From: Candidatus Obscuribacterales bacterium
GTDB taxonomy: Bacteria > Cyanobacteriota > Vampirovibrionia > Obscuribacterales > Obscuribacteraceae
Reading direction: 5' to 3'
Length of the DNA: 7,970 nt
Assembly: GCA_021732245.1 (NCBI GenBank)
Contig: JAKFVJ010000386.1
Span: forward strand, 1 to 7,970
In this document: piece by piece, positions 1 through 5,683 of the stretch
How the letters are laid out: each line of letters starts with the position of its first letter
Position numbering within the stretch: position 1 is the first letter of the stretch
The notes under the pieces: model-generated
Told to the model about the DNA's origin: nothing
Seen by the model: only the letters and a program-made list of their open reading frames with translations
Database searches by the model: none
Translations under genes and position numbers: made by a program

Positions 1-29
1 GACGAAGGGAAGGTGGTGTACTGTCCCGT

Positions 30-52
30 GTAGGGGCGCATTGCATGCGCCC
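30..52 (-). repeat. 23-bp palindromic repeat, copy A
   Basis: On the minus strand this is a hairpin with stem GGGCGCA, loop TGCAA and stem TGCGCCC, followed by CTAC. The same 23 bases recur without a mismatch at 1674..1696 and 2148..2170 in the opposite orientation. It lies four bases past the stop of the amidohydrolase gene. Three perfect copies within about 2.2 kb show a dispersed repeat family rather than chance. The family name is unknown to me. Confidence 0.85.
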
Positions 53-58
53 GTTTTT
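34..58 (+). terminator. Terminator-like hairpin formed by repeat copy A
   Basis: Read on the plus strand, the 7-bp stem GGGCGCA/TGCGCCC (34..40 with 46..52) is followed by G and five T residues at 54..58. This is the layout of an intrinsic terminator for transcription entering from the left. The T run overlaps the stop codon of the minus-strand amidohydrolase, so the element would block antisense transcription into that gene. On the minus strand there is no T run, so it is a poor terminator for the amidohydrolase itself. Confidence 0.4.
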
Positions 59-1229
59 AGCCGGCGAGGTAACGCATGGCGGAGTCGGCGAGGATGGTGG
101 CGCCGATGGGGATGGCGTTTTCGTTGGCGTCGAACAACGGCGTATGGATTTGTCTTAGGACTTCGTCCACCTTCACTCCTAACAGGAAGTAACAAGCAGG
201 TAATGCTTGGGAGAGGAAGCTGAAGTCTTCGGAGCCCATTTCTTTATTGGCTTCGACTACGGAGTCGGGGCCGAGTGTGTCGTGTGCTACGTCGCGGACG
301 AGATTGGTCAAAGTAGGATCGTTCATCAATGTGACGGTGTTGTGGTGGATGTCGATCTTGTAGGAGCCGCCCAATGTTTCGGCGATGGAGCAGGCGTTTT
401 TGATTTCGGATAACAGTAAATCTTGCATGGGTTTGCCAAAGTAGCGGATGGTGCCTGTGATTTCTACGGCGTCGGCTACGATGTTGGGGCGATATGTTTT
501 GCTGCGGATGCCGCCGATTGTGAGGACGGCTGGTTCGAGGGCAGATTTGCGTCGCGAGATGATTGCTTGCGCGGCTTGCACAACTTGACTTGCGAGAACA
601 ATTGCGTCGATGCCATATTCGGGATAGGCACCATGTGTGGCGCGGCCGGAGATGGTGATGTTGAACGTGTCGCATGCTGCTAGGAATGCACCATCGCGTA
701 CGCTTATTTTGCCGGCTTGCAAGCGTGGATCGCAGTGTAGGGCGAAGATGGCTTCGGCGTCTTTGATGGCGCCGGCTTCCATCATCAATGTTGCTCCGGC
801 TTTGCCGTCTTCGTTTATTGTTTCTTCGCCTGGTTGAAACATAAATCTGATGCGGCCGGTTTTCGGTGGATTGTCGGCGATTAATTTTGCTGCGCCCAAT
901 AAACATGTTGTGTGAACATCATGTCCGCATGCGTGCATGACGTTGGCGTTGCGTGAGCAGTAGGGTTTGTCGCTTTTCTCTTGTATTGGAAGTGCGTCAA
1001 TGTCGGCGCGAAGGACGACTGTTTTGCCGGAGCCGATTTCGGCAATGACACCAGTGCCGGCGACGATGCTTGTCTTGTAACCGAATTCCTTTAATGTCGA
1101 TTCGATTAGCTTCGATGTTTCTGTTTCTTTGAAGCTCAATTCAGGATTGGCGTGTATGGTGCGGCGAATGTCCACCAGTTTTGGTGCCAGGGCGGACGCG
1201 CGGTCGAGAGTTGTTGTTGTAATTGTCAT
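57..1229 (-). CDS. M20D-family amidohydrolase (hippurate hydrolase / N-acyl-amino-acid deacylase type)
   Basis: A 390-residue zinc/manganese-dependent amidohydrolase, the usual length for peptidase subfamily M20D, which cleaves N-acyl or amide bonds of amino-acid conjugates. Visible motifs are RRTIHANPELSF at 22-33, LRADIDALP at 73-81, MHACGHDVH at 98-106 (C101 and H103 as metal ligands), QPGEE at 132-136 (E135 general base, E136 ligand), ALH ending at H165, and IHTPLF with H362. Residues of about 180-285 should be the dimerisation lid. No signal peptide is seen, so it is probably cytoplasmic. The frame stays open upstream to 1475, but the extra 82 codons run through a palindromic repeat and do not look like protein. 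Family similarity begins just after the ATG at 1229, so that start was chosen. A weak GGTGA lies four bases before it. Substrate cannot be told from sequence; hippurate, N-acetyl-diaminopimelate and indole-acetyl-amino-acid hydrolases all share these motifs. Confidence 0.93.
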   Translation of the reverse strand: MTITTTTLDRASALAPKLVDIRRTIHANPELSFKETETSKLIESTLKEFGYKTSIVAGTGVIAEIGSGKTVVLRADIDALPIQEKSDKPYCSRNANVMHACGHDVHTTCLLGAAKLIADNPPKTGRIRFMFQPGEETINEDGKAGATLMMEAGAIKDAEAIFALHCDPRLQAGKISVRDGAFLAACDTFNITISGRATHGAYPEYGIDAIVLASQVVQAAQAIISRRKSALEPAVLTIGGIRSKTYRPNIVADAVEITGTIRYFGKPMQDLLLSEIKNACSIAETLGGSYKIDIHHNTVTLMNDPTLTNLVRDVAHDTLGPDSVVEANKEMGSEDFSFLSQALPACYFLLGVKVDEVLRQIHTPLFDANENAIPIGATILADSAMRYLAG

Positions 1230-1275
1230 GAAGTCACCACAAGGCACACGCCTTGAGAAGAAAAGGGAGTTGTAC

Positions 1276-1284
1276 ATGTTACCA
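1276..1284 (-). promoter_or_regulatory. Possible extended -10 for the amidohydrolase gene
   Basis: The minus strand reads TGGTAACAT here, a TGn extension followed by a hexamer matching TATAAT at four of six positions. No convincing -35 is present upstream, where the palindromic repeat begins only seven bases away. The implied leader would be about 40 bases. This is a pattern match only. Confidence 0.25.
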
Positions 1285-1290
1285 CTGGTT

Positions 1291-1366
1291 GTCATTCTGA
1301 GGGAGTTTCGCGACCGAAGAATCTCACAGCTAAAGTTACGAGATTCTTCGCTTTGCTCAGAATGAC
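1291..1366 (+). repeat. Large palindromic repeat, copy 1 (short form)
   Basis: A 76-bp nested inverted repeat. The outer arms are GTCATTCTGAG (1291..1301) and CTCAGAATGAC (1356..1366). The inner arms are CGAAGAATCTC (1315..1325) and GAGATTCTTCG (1340..1350). Related copies lie at 3188..3303 and 5684..5824 in the same orientation, sharing the asymmetric TTCGCTTTGCTCAG tail wholly or in part. This copy lacks the central GTTGATCAAC palindrome found in the other two. It has no coding capacity of its own and resembles REP/MITE-like elements. It sits in the leader of the amidohydrolase gene. Confidence 0.85.
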
Positions 1367-1673
1367 GTGACCGTGTACTGGAGGGATTTGCAGCGCCCAT
1401 AAAGGGGGTGCGCTGTGCGGAAAGCTTTGCTGTGACGCTCATTCGGGGGTTATTCATATGGGATTGGTCGCTCATGTTTTTCGCTTGTGTAACAGTGGAT
1501 TCCCCAACTTAGCTTTTGGGTACCCCTAAATCAATTGTTTAGAATTCGCGGCGCTGTGACGGGAAACGGGCAAAGGGGCGCACGCAAGAACTTAATGACA
1601 ACCGTGATCGAATTCACAATTTGTAGTGAAATGAGTTTGCGGAGTTAGGCCAGCGTGACAACAGTGGGATTGA
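1367..1673. other. Gene-free stretch between repeats
   Basis: No coding region was recognised here. The minus-strand frame that enters from the amidohydrolase ends at 1475 and looks spurious. A GGGTACCC palindrome lies at 1518..1525 and an AT-rich patch follows at about 1527..1545. Neither could be assigned a function. With the flanking repeats, this forms a roughly 500-base non-coding gap between two genes of the same strand. Confidence 0.6.
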
Positions 1674-1696
1674 GGGCGCATGCAATGCGCCCCTAC
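1674..1696 (+). repeat. 23-bp palindromic repeat, copy B
   Basis: Identical to copies at 30..52 (opposite strand) and 2148..2170 (same strand): GGGCGCA stem, TGCAA loop, TGCGCCC stem, then CTAC. It lies 30 bases beyond the stop of the small gene at 1727..2119. Unlike the other copies it has no adjacent T run in either direction, so it is not a standard intrinsic terminator. Confidence 0.85.
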
Positions 1697-1726
1697 AAGG
1701 ACTAGAAAACTAGACGGTCAGGGCTT

Positions 1727-2119
1727 CTAATGGCCGGCGAGTTGTTTTAGATCTTGTGCCACTGCATCCGGTATCTGGAAGTGTTCTTCGTCGGGAAAAC
1801 TGTCCGGGTGCGTGGTTAAAGCAGAGCGGATGAGACCGCCGAGAAGCAAGCTGTGATCGGCTAACAGCTCTTTTTCCACATCTTCTAATTTGTAGTAGCC
1901 CTTGTCTTTGAGCTTTGCTAGAAGTTGGTTGAGCGAGAGGATGTATTCGAATGGTGCGAATGTTGTCCAACCATCCTTTAAAGGATTGTCGGTAGTTAGG
2001 TTGTCGCCAAAAACGTTGATGAGATCGAGAACGAAGTCGGTGACGATCTCCAAAGTGTTGTGGACGATCACTTTTTTGTTTCTATATGTAAGGTAGAGGT
2101 CTTTGACTTCGTTGTTCAT
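1727..2119 (-). CDS. Uncharacterised small protein
   Basis: A 130-residue protein I do not recognise. It is mostly charged and helical in character, rich in Asp, Glu, Lys and Leu, with no signal peptide, membrane segment or cysteine pair, so it is probably a soluble cytoplasmic protein. Its N-terminal third (VKDLYLTYRNKKVIV, then TLEIVTDFVLDLINVF) reads as a strand followed by an amphipathic helix. A Leu-rich helical segment, YILSLNQLLAKLKDKGYY, lies near the middle. The ATG at 2119 is preferred over an in-frame TTG at 2125, because a promoter-like TGCTAAAGT ends immediately before that TTG. No Shine-Dalgarno is present, which fits a leaderless transcript. Identical palindromes lie 30 bases after its stop and 28 bases before its ATG, so it is bracketed by repeats. 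Coding status is supported by plausible protein-like composition only. Confidence 0.7.
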   Translation of the reverse strand: MNNEVKDLYLTYRNKKVIVHNTLEIVTDFVLDLINVFGDNLTTDNPLKDGWTTFAPFEYILSLNQLLAKLKDKGYYKLEDVEKELLADHSLLLGGLIRSALTTHPDSFPDEEHFQIPDAVAQDLKQLAGH

Positions 2120-2125
2120 ATTCAA

Positions 2126-2134
2126 ACTTTAGCA
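2126..2134 (-). promoter_or_regulatory. Extended -10-like element for the small gene; possible leaderless start
   Basis: The minus strand reads TGCTAAAGT, a TGn extension plus a TAnnnT hexamer, ending exactly six bases before the ATG at 2119. A transcript starting at the usual distance would begin at or next to the start codon. No Shine-Dalgarno lies between. The same nonamer recurs at 5836..5844 on the plus strand, and TGCTAATAT lies in the same position before mutL. No clear -35 was seen. Confidence 0.4.
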
Positions 2135-2142
2135 GGGAAATG

Positions 2143-2166
2143 AAAAAGGGCGCATGCAATGCGCCC
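2143..2166 (-). terminator. Terminator-like hairpin formed by repeat copy C
   Basis: Read leftward, stem GGGCGCA, loop TTGCA and stem TGCGCCC are followed directly by five T residues (2147..2143). It would stop leftward transcription just before the promoter-like element of the small gene, isolating that gene from upstream read-through. Confidence 0.4.
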
Positions 2167-2170
2167 CTAC
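2148..2170 (+). repeat. 23-bp palindromic repeat, copy C
   Basis: A perfect match to copies A and B, in the same orientation as B. B and C form a direct pair around the small gene at 1727..2119. Perfect identity of all 23 bases, including the CTAC flank outside the hairpin, shows that the repeat unit extends beyond the stem-loop. Confidence 0.85.
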
Positions 2171-2349
2171 ACAAACAGGAACGAACATAGGCAAATCGAA
2201 CGTAACGATCATGGTTGGTGCATTTTGGTGTGGTGGCGTATTTGATGGCAGGTTGCCTGGTGTATATACAACAGTAATACCACTATATGTTTTGGATTTT
2301 GGAAGTGGTTACTTTCGATAAAAAAATATCGGTTGCAAGATAAAAAGTG

Positions 2350-2358
2350 TGTTATCCT
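2350..2358 (+). promoter_or_regulatory. Possible extended -10 promoter for the glycine-zipper protein gene
   Basis: TGTTATCCT contains a TGn extension and a hexamer matching TATAAT at four of six positions. Upstream sequence from about 2258 is AT-rich, but the nearest -35-like TTGCAA (2333..2338) is only 14 bases away. The implied leader is about 37 bases and contains the strong ribosome binding site. Confidence 0.35.
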
Positions 2359-2389
2359 TTCGCTTAGTTTAAAAGCAACTAAGCTAGCT

Positions 2390-2395
2390 AAGGAG
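2390..2395 (+). promoter_or_regulatory. Strong Shine-Dalgarno deciding the start at 2402
   Basis: AAGGAG lies six bases before the ATG at 2402. It rules out the in-frame TTG at 2333, which would add 23 residues ahead of an otherwise ideal signal peptide. It contrasts with the three minus-strand genes that have no Shine-Dalgarno. Confidence 0.85.
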
Positions 2396-2401
2396 CGTTC
2401 T

Positions 2402-3121
2402 ATGAGAAGGTCACTTCTAAACACAGCGATCGCAGCAGTAATATCCGTGGGGATGGTTCTGCCTGCTGTTGCACAAACATATAATGGTCAGCAATTACAG
2501 GGTCGCGTAACCTATGTACCTGCCGGCACGACACTAGATGCGGTGCTCACCAGCCCGATCGACAGTGCGGTAGCTAAGCCGGGCGATATATTCAACGCCA
2601 AGCTTTATGCACCAGTTTATTTTGGTAATGATTTGGTTCTCCCAGTCAACACCGTTCTTGAAGGGCAAATCGCTGCTTCAGATAAGAGCGGCATGCTTGG
2701 TGTCAACGGTTCTATGAACCTTCGTTTGACAGCAGCAGTCACTCCGGACGGCACACGTTTGCCATTGTCCGCAGTGGTGGCAACTGCTCAAGCAGCACCG
2801 ACCGCCATCAAGGAAGACAAGCAAGGCAACTTGCATGGTAGAACCGTCAAGGAAAATCTTGCTTCAGGCGCAATCAGAACTGCTGCCTGGACCGCAGGTG
2901 GAACATTGCTCGGCGTGATGTTTGCGCCACTCGTGGCTGGTACCGTTGCAGCTGGTGCTGTGACTGGTGTCGCGACCGGTGCCGGCGTTGGTCTGGCAAG
3001 CAACCTGTGGAGAAAAGGCAAAGACGTGAAGGTACCGAGCGGATCGCGCGTAACCTTCTCGCTTGATCAACCGCTTTCCATGTCGGCTGGCGTTGCTGGA
3101 GTACCCAACTACGTTCGCTAA
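2402..3121 (+). CDS. Secreted protein with glycine-zipper segment
   Basis: A 239-residue exported protein of unknown function. It opens with a clear signal peptide: MRRSLL, a hydrophobic core, and LPAVA before Q25 as the likely cleavage site. The mature part has a strand-rich region at about 32-128 with the pattern GTTLDAVL, GDIFNAKL and a LPVNTVLEGQI stretch near 80-90. This resembles a domain I recall from uncharacterised bacterial envelope proteins, loosely like the barrel of VirB10/TrbI proteins. Residues of about 156-200 are a Gly/Ala-rich glycine-zipper-like segment that could insert in or lie on a membrane. It is followed by basic WRKGKDVKV and a final strand, VPSGSRVTFSLDQPL. The likely location is periplasm or outer membrane. 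The gene is monocistronic, with its own promoter-like sequence, a strong Shine-Dalgarno and a terminator 43 bases after the stop. Domain assignment is inference; export is well supported. Confidence 0.88.
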   Translation: MRRSLLNTAIAAVISVGMVLPAVAQTYNGQQLQGRVTYVPAGTTLDAVLTSPIDSAVAKPGDIFNAKLYAPVYFGNDLVLPVNTVLEGQIAASDKSGMLGVNGSMNLRLTAAVTPDGTRLPLSAVVATAQAAPTAIKEDKQGNLHGRTVKENLASGAIRTAAWTAGGTLLGVMFAPLVAGTVAAGAVTGVATGAGVGLASNLWRKGKDVKVPSGSRVTFSLDQPLSMSAGVAGVPNYVR

Positions 3122-3164
3122 GCGTGCGTAGGTAAAGTACGGTCCAGATATTTGGCAATTGAAC

Positions 3165-3191
3165 AAAGGGTGCGTGAAAAACGCACCCTTT
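3165..3191 (+). terminator. Intrinsic terminator hairpin, probably bidirectional
   Basis: A perfect 11-bp stem, AAAGGGTGCGT (3165..3175) with ACGCACCCTTT (3181..3191), closes a GAAAA loop. The GC-rich core with A and T flanks would work in both directions, serving the glycine-zipper gene and mutL, which converge on it. Its last four bases (3188..3191) also belong to the outer arm of the adjoining palindromic repeat, so the two structures compete. Confidence 0.8.
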
Positions 3192-3303
3192 GTCATTCTG
3201 AGGCTTTAGCCGAAGAATCTTCCGTGAGTAAACATGCTCAAGTTGATCAACTCGAACCATGTACGGATGCGGCAGATTCTTCGCTTTGCTCAGAATGACA
3301 AAG
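3188..3303 (+). repeat. Large palindromic repeat, copy 2
   Basis: A 116-bp nested palindrome. The outer 15-bp arms are CTTTGTCATTCTGAG (3188..3202) and CTCAGAATGACAAAG (3289..3303). The inner arms are CGAAGAATCT (3211..3220) and AGATTCTTCG (3274..3283). A perfect 12-bp palindrome, AGTTGATCAACT, lies in the centre at 3241..3252. The element fills most of the gap between the convergent glycine-zipper and mutL genes. It lacks any gene and matches copies at 1291..1366 and 5684..5824. Confidence 0.88.
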
Positions 3304-3317
3304 GTGGCTGTTGTTAT

Positions 3318-5120
3318 TTAAGCTGGATGGAAGAGTTGGAAGAGTTTGTCCATCGACAACTTCAAGCGGATGGGGCGGCCGTGGGGGCAGGTGTCGTTAC
3401 GTGGGGTTTTGTCCCAGGCGGCGAGTAAGTCGATGATGTCGGATTGATTTAGTTGCATGCCGTTTTTGATCGCGCTTTGGCAGGCGATTGATTTGGTGGC
3501 TTCGAGGCGTGGGTCCAAATTATCGTCGGTGAGTGAGCCGTCGACTCTGAGACTTTCGATGACGGCTTGAATTGTTTCACGGCGGTTTGTTTGTGGGAGA
3601 GTTGCCGGTAGTTGAGTGCAGGCGGCGGCGTTACCTTTAACTTCGAAGGTGAAGCCTAGTGACTCAAGTAGTTGGGTGTTTTCGGAAATCCACGCGAATT
3701 GTTCGCTGCTTAAATCCAAAGGCAGAGGCAACGCGAGCTTCTGAATATTATCAGCTCTAGTGTCGTTAGTTTTCTGCGCGGCTAGGAGGCGTTCGTACAA
3801 GACACGCTCGTGCGCGATGTGTTGTTCGACTATCTCCAACCCCTCGTTTGTTTCGAGAAGGAAATAGGTGTTTTGCAGATAGCCGAGTAGACGCCAATCC
3901 GGCGGCAGGGTGGCAGGAGCTTCTACTCTTGGCTCGGTTGCTGTGCCGGCGCTGTGTGCGACTGTTGCGGTAGCTCTGGCTGCTGGTGGGACATAAGCCA
4001 ATCTGTCGGAGAGATCTAATTGACGTGTTGCGGAATAATCGAATTTGGCTACCGGCTCTGCGATGGTAAGTGCTGCGGCAATTTCCTGCTGGGGCGCATC
4101 GAACGCAATTACATTTGGTCTTCCGCCTGGGAAAATGCTGCTGATTGATTCTTTGATGGCGCGGTAAATTGAAAGATAGATATCGTTGGCTTTGGTGTAT
4201 TTGATTTCTTTCTTTGTCGGGTGGACATTGATGTCCATCTCGGCAGGATCAATCGTGACGAAAATTGCAGCCAGCGGATATCTGCCGCGTGGAATCAAAT
4301 CGTTGTAGGCGTTGTCTAATGCCTTGAGTGTCAACGGGCAACGTACCGGTCTGTTGTTGACGATGGAGATGATGCCTTTGCGATCGCCACGGAAATGTTT
4401 TGGTCTGGCGACAAAGCCTTTGACGCTTGTGCCGTTCAAACTATTTGTTGCGTCGATTTTTATTAGTTCTTCTTGTCCCGCGAAGAATTTGCTTTCGACT
4501 AACGCTTGTTGTAATTGACCTGAGCCGGCTGTGCGCATTACTACTTCACCGTCGTTAATTAGACTAAATGCAACATTGCTGTAGGCGATTGCTAGTGCTT
4601 GGACGGTGTCGAAAATATGTGCGAATTCCGTCGCTGGTTTGCGCAGGAATTTCAGTCTTGCAGGGACGTTATAGAAAAGATCGAAGACTTCAATTACCGA
4701 GCCTTTTGCGCAGCCGGTTTCTACAGCTTTGACTTGTCCTTCGTATGCTTCGACTTTTGTTCCGGCTTCTACGTCGGCTGTACGTGTTGTACAGATCATG
4801 CGTGAAACAGATGCGATACTTGGAAGTGCTTCTCCGCGGAAACCCATTGTTTGCAGCGACCAGAGATCGTCTGCGGACTTTAGTTTTGATGTTGCGTGTC
4901 TGTGAAATGCCAGCACCGCATCTTCCGGTGACATGCCACAGCCGTCGTCTGCTACGCGGATGTCGCGGCAGCCGGAGGAGATGGCAATTTCGATCATCGT
5001 TGAGCCGGCATCAATTGCGTTTTCCACCAATTCTTTAACGACGGAAGACGGACGTTCGACGACTTCACCAGCAGCGATCTGGCTTGCTACGTGATCTGGT
5101 AGCACTTGGACTTTTTGCAT
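3318..5120 (-). CDS. mutL: DNA mismatch repair protein MutL
   Basis: A full-length 600-residue MutL, the ATPase that links mismatch recognition by MutS to strand incision and removal. The N-terminal GHKL ATPase is intact: QIAAGEVVERPSSVVKELVENAIDAG (about 14-39, with E33 and N34), DDGCGM at 58-63, RHATSK at 74-79 and GFRGEALPSIASVS from 93. The transducer domain contains NNRPVRCP and the conserved DINVHPTKKEI. After a variable linker at about 350-400, the C-terminal dimerisation/endonuclease domain shows EQHIAHERVLYE at 432-443 (family form DQHAxxExxxxE), ACQSAIK at 546-552 and CPHGRP at 578-583. It is therefore of the nicking type found in bacteria without MutH, although the motif's first Asp is Glu and its Ala is Ile. 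It lies 43 bases downstream of tadA on the same strand and may be co-transcribed, but it also has its own -10-like element. There is no Shine-Dalgarno. Confidence 0.97.
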   Translation of the reverse strand: MQKVQVLPDHVASQIAAGEVVERPSSVVKELVENAIDAGSTMIEIAISSGCRDIRVADDGCGMSPEDAVLAFHRHATSKLKSADDLWSLQTMGFRGEALPSIASVSRMICTTRTADVEAGTKVEAYEGQVKAVETGCAKGSVIEVFDLFYNVPARLKFLRKPATEFAHIFDTVQALAIAYSNVAFSLINDGEVVMRTAGSGQLQQALVESKFFAGQEELIKIDATNSLNGTSVKGFVARPKHFRGDRKGIISIVNNRPVRCPLTLKALDNAYNDLIPRGRYPLAAIFVTIDPAEMDINVHPTKKEIKYTKANDIYLSIYRAIKESISSIFPGGRPNVIAFDAPQQEIAAALTIAEPVAKFDYSATRQLDLSDRLAYVPPAARATATVAHSAGTATEPRVEAPATLPPDWRLLGYLQNTYFLLETNEGLEIVEQHIAHERVLYERLLAAQKTNDTRADNIQKLALPLPLDLSSEQFAWISENTQLLESLGFTFEVKGNAAACTQLPATLPQTNRRETIQAVIESLRVDGSLTDDNLDPRLEATKSIACQSAIKNGMQLNQSDIIDLLAAWDKTPRNDTCPHGRPIRLKLSMDKLFQLFHPA

Positions 5121-5126
5121 GGACCA

Positions 5127-5135
5127 ATATTAGCA
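5127..5135 (-). promoter_or_regulatory. Extended -10-like element and dyad before mutL; possible leaderless start
   Basis: The minus strand reads TGCTAATAT, a TGn extension with a five-of-six match to TATAAT, ending six bases before the mutL ATG at 5120. The intervening TGGTCC is not a Shine-Dalgarno. A perfect 6-bp inverted repeat, GCATCG/CGATGC with a 3-base gap (5133..5147), overlaps the TGC, where an operator or a small hairpin could act. No obvious -35 is visible. Confidence 0.42.
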
Positions 5136-5163
5136 TCGACGCGATGCAGAATTCTCTTGATAT

Positions 5164-5637
5164 CTATTGTCTAATTGCTTTTGGCTTTAGACGGAAGAAA
5201 TCGACAATGATTTGTTTGCACTCATCTTCGAGCACGCCGCATGTGAGTTGCGGGATGGGGTAGATGCGCCCTTCGACGAACAAGTTGAATACTGTGCCGC
5301 ATGCGCCAGATGCGGGATCATAAGCGCCGAATACAACGCGGTCGACGCGTGCTTGGATAAGTGCTTCGGCGCACATGGGGCATGGTTCGAGGGATGTATA
5401 GACGGTGCATCCTTTGAGGCGCCACGTGCCGAATGTTTTTGCGGCTTCGCGTATTGCGATTATCTCGGCGTGGGCAGTAGGGTCTTGTGTTGTTTCGCGT
5501 TCGTTGTGACCACGAGCGATGACTTTGCCGTCGTGCACAATGACGGCACCAATGGGCACGTCGATGCCCGCGAGCTTCGCCTCGGCGAGGGACTCGAGTA
5601 TCCACTTTTTGTCGGTGTCATTGGGGTGGGATGACAT
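5164..5637 (-). CDS. tadA: tRNA-specific adenosine deaminase TadA
   Basis: A 157-residue cytidine-deaminase-fold enzyme of the usual TadA length. It converts adenosine to inosine at the wobble position of tRNA-Arg (anticodon ACG), an essential decoding step in most bacteria. The zinc site is complete: H56-A57-E58 within DPTAHAEIIAIREA, with E58 as proton shuttle, and P85-C86-P87-M88-C89 with both cysteine ligands. Further TadA-typical segments are VPIGAVIV at 27-34, N45 in GHNER, RVVFGAYDPASGACG, and the C-terminal DECKQIIVDFFR helix, which distinguishes it from plain cytidine or guanine deaminases. The ATG at 5637 gives the expected N-terminus. It has no Shine-Dalgarno; the six bases before it read ACCTCC on the coding strand, resembling the anti-Shine-Dalgarno. 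tadA precedes mutL on the same strand, and a palindromic repeat begins 46 bases upstream of its start. Confidence 0.95.
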   Translation of the reverse strand: MSSHPNDTDKKWILESLAEAKLAGIDVPIGAVIVHDGKVIARGHNERETTQDPTAHAEIIAIREAAKTFGTWRLKGCTVYTSLEPCPMCAEALIQARVDRVVFGAYDPASGACGTVFNLFVEGRIYPIPQLTCGVLEDECKQIIVDFFRLKPKAIRQ

Positions 5638-5644
5638 GGAGGTA

Positions 5645-5650
5645 AGTATA
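5645..5650 (-). promoter_or_regulatory. -10-like hexamer before tadA; possible leaderless start
   Basis: TATACT on the minus strand matches TATAAT at five of six positions and ends seven bases before the tadA ATG. With no Shine-Dalgarno in between, transcription starting at the usual distance would yield a leaderless or nearly leaderless message. No convincing -35 lies 16-18 bases further upstream. Confidence 0.38.
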
Positions 5651-5683
5651 CACAGTTAGCATGGAAGGCGCGGGAACACGTGC

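Noticed and set aside
244..906. A 220-codon minus-strand open frame inside the amidohydrolase gene
   Set aside because: It lies in another frame of a gene with complete M20 motifs, and its product is a low-complexity Arg/His/Ser-rich string typical of an out-of-frame reading.
2209..2424. A 71-codon minus-strand open frame in the gap upstream of the glycine-zipper gene
   Set aside because: It overlaps the promoter-like region and signal-peptide start of that gene, lacks a ribosome binding site and shows no protein-like pattern.
2864..3260. Two minus-strand open frames of 110 and 128 codons opposite the glycine-zipper gene and across the repeat
   Set aside because: They are antisense to a well-supported exported protein, run through the terminator and palindromic repeat, and have no ribosome binding site or recognisable motif.
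5638..5643. GGAGGT on the plus strand as a ribosome binding site
   Set aside because: The nearest plus-strand ATG (5661) is 17 bases away and opens no supported frame; the bases are simply the complement of the tadA leader.
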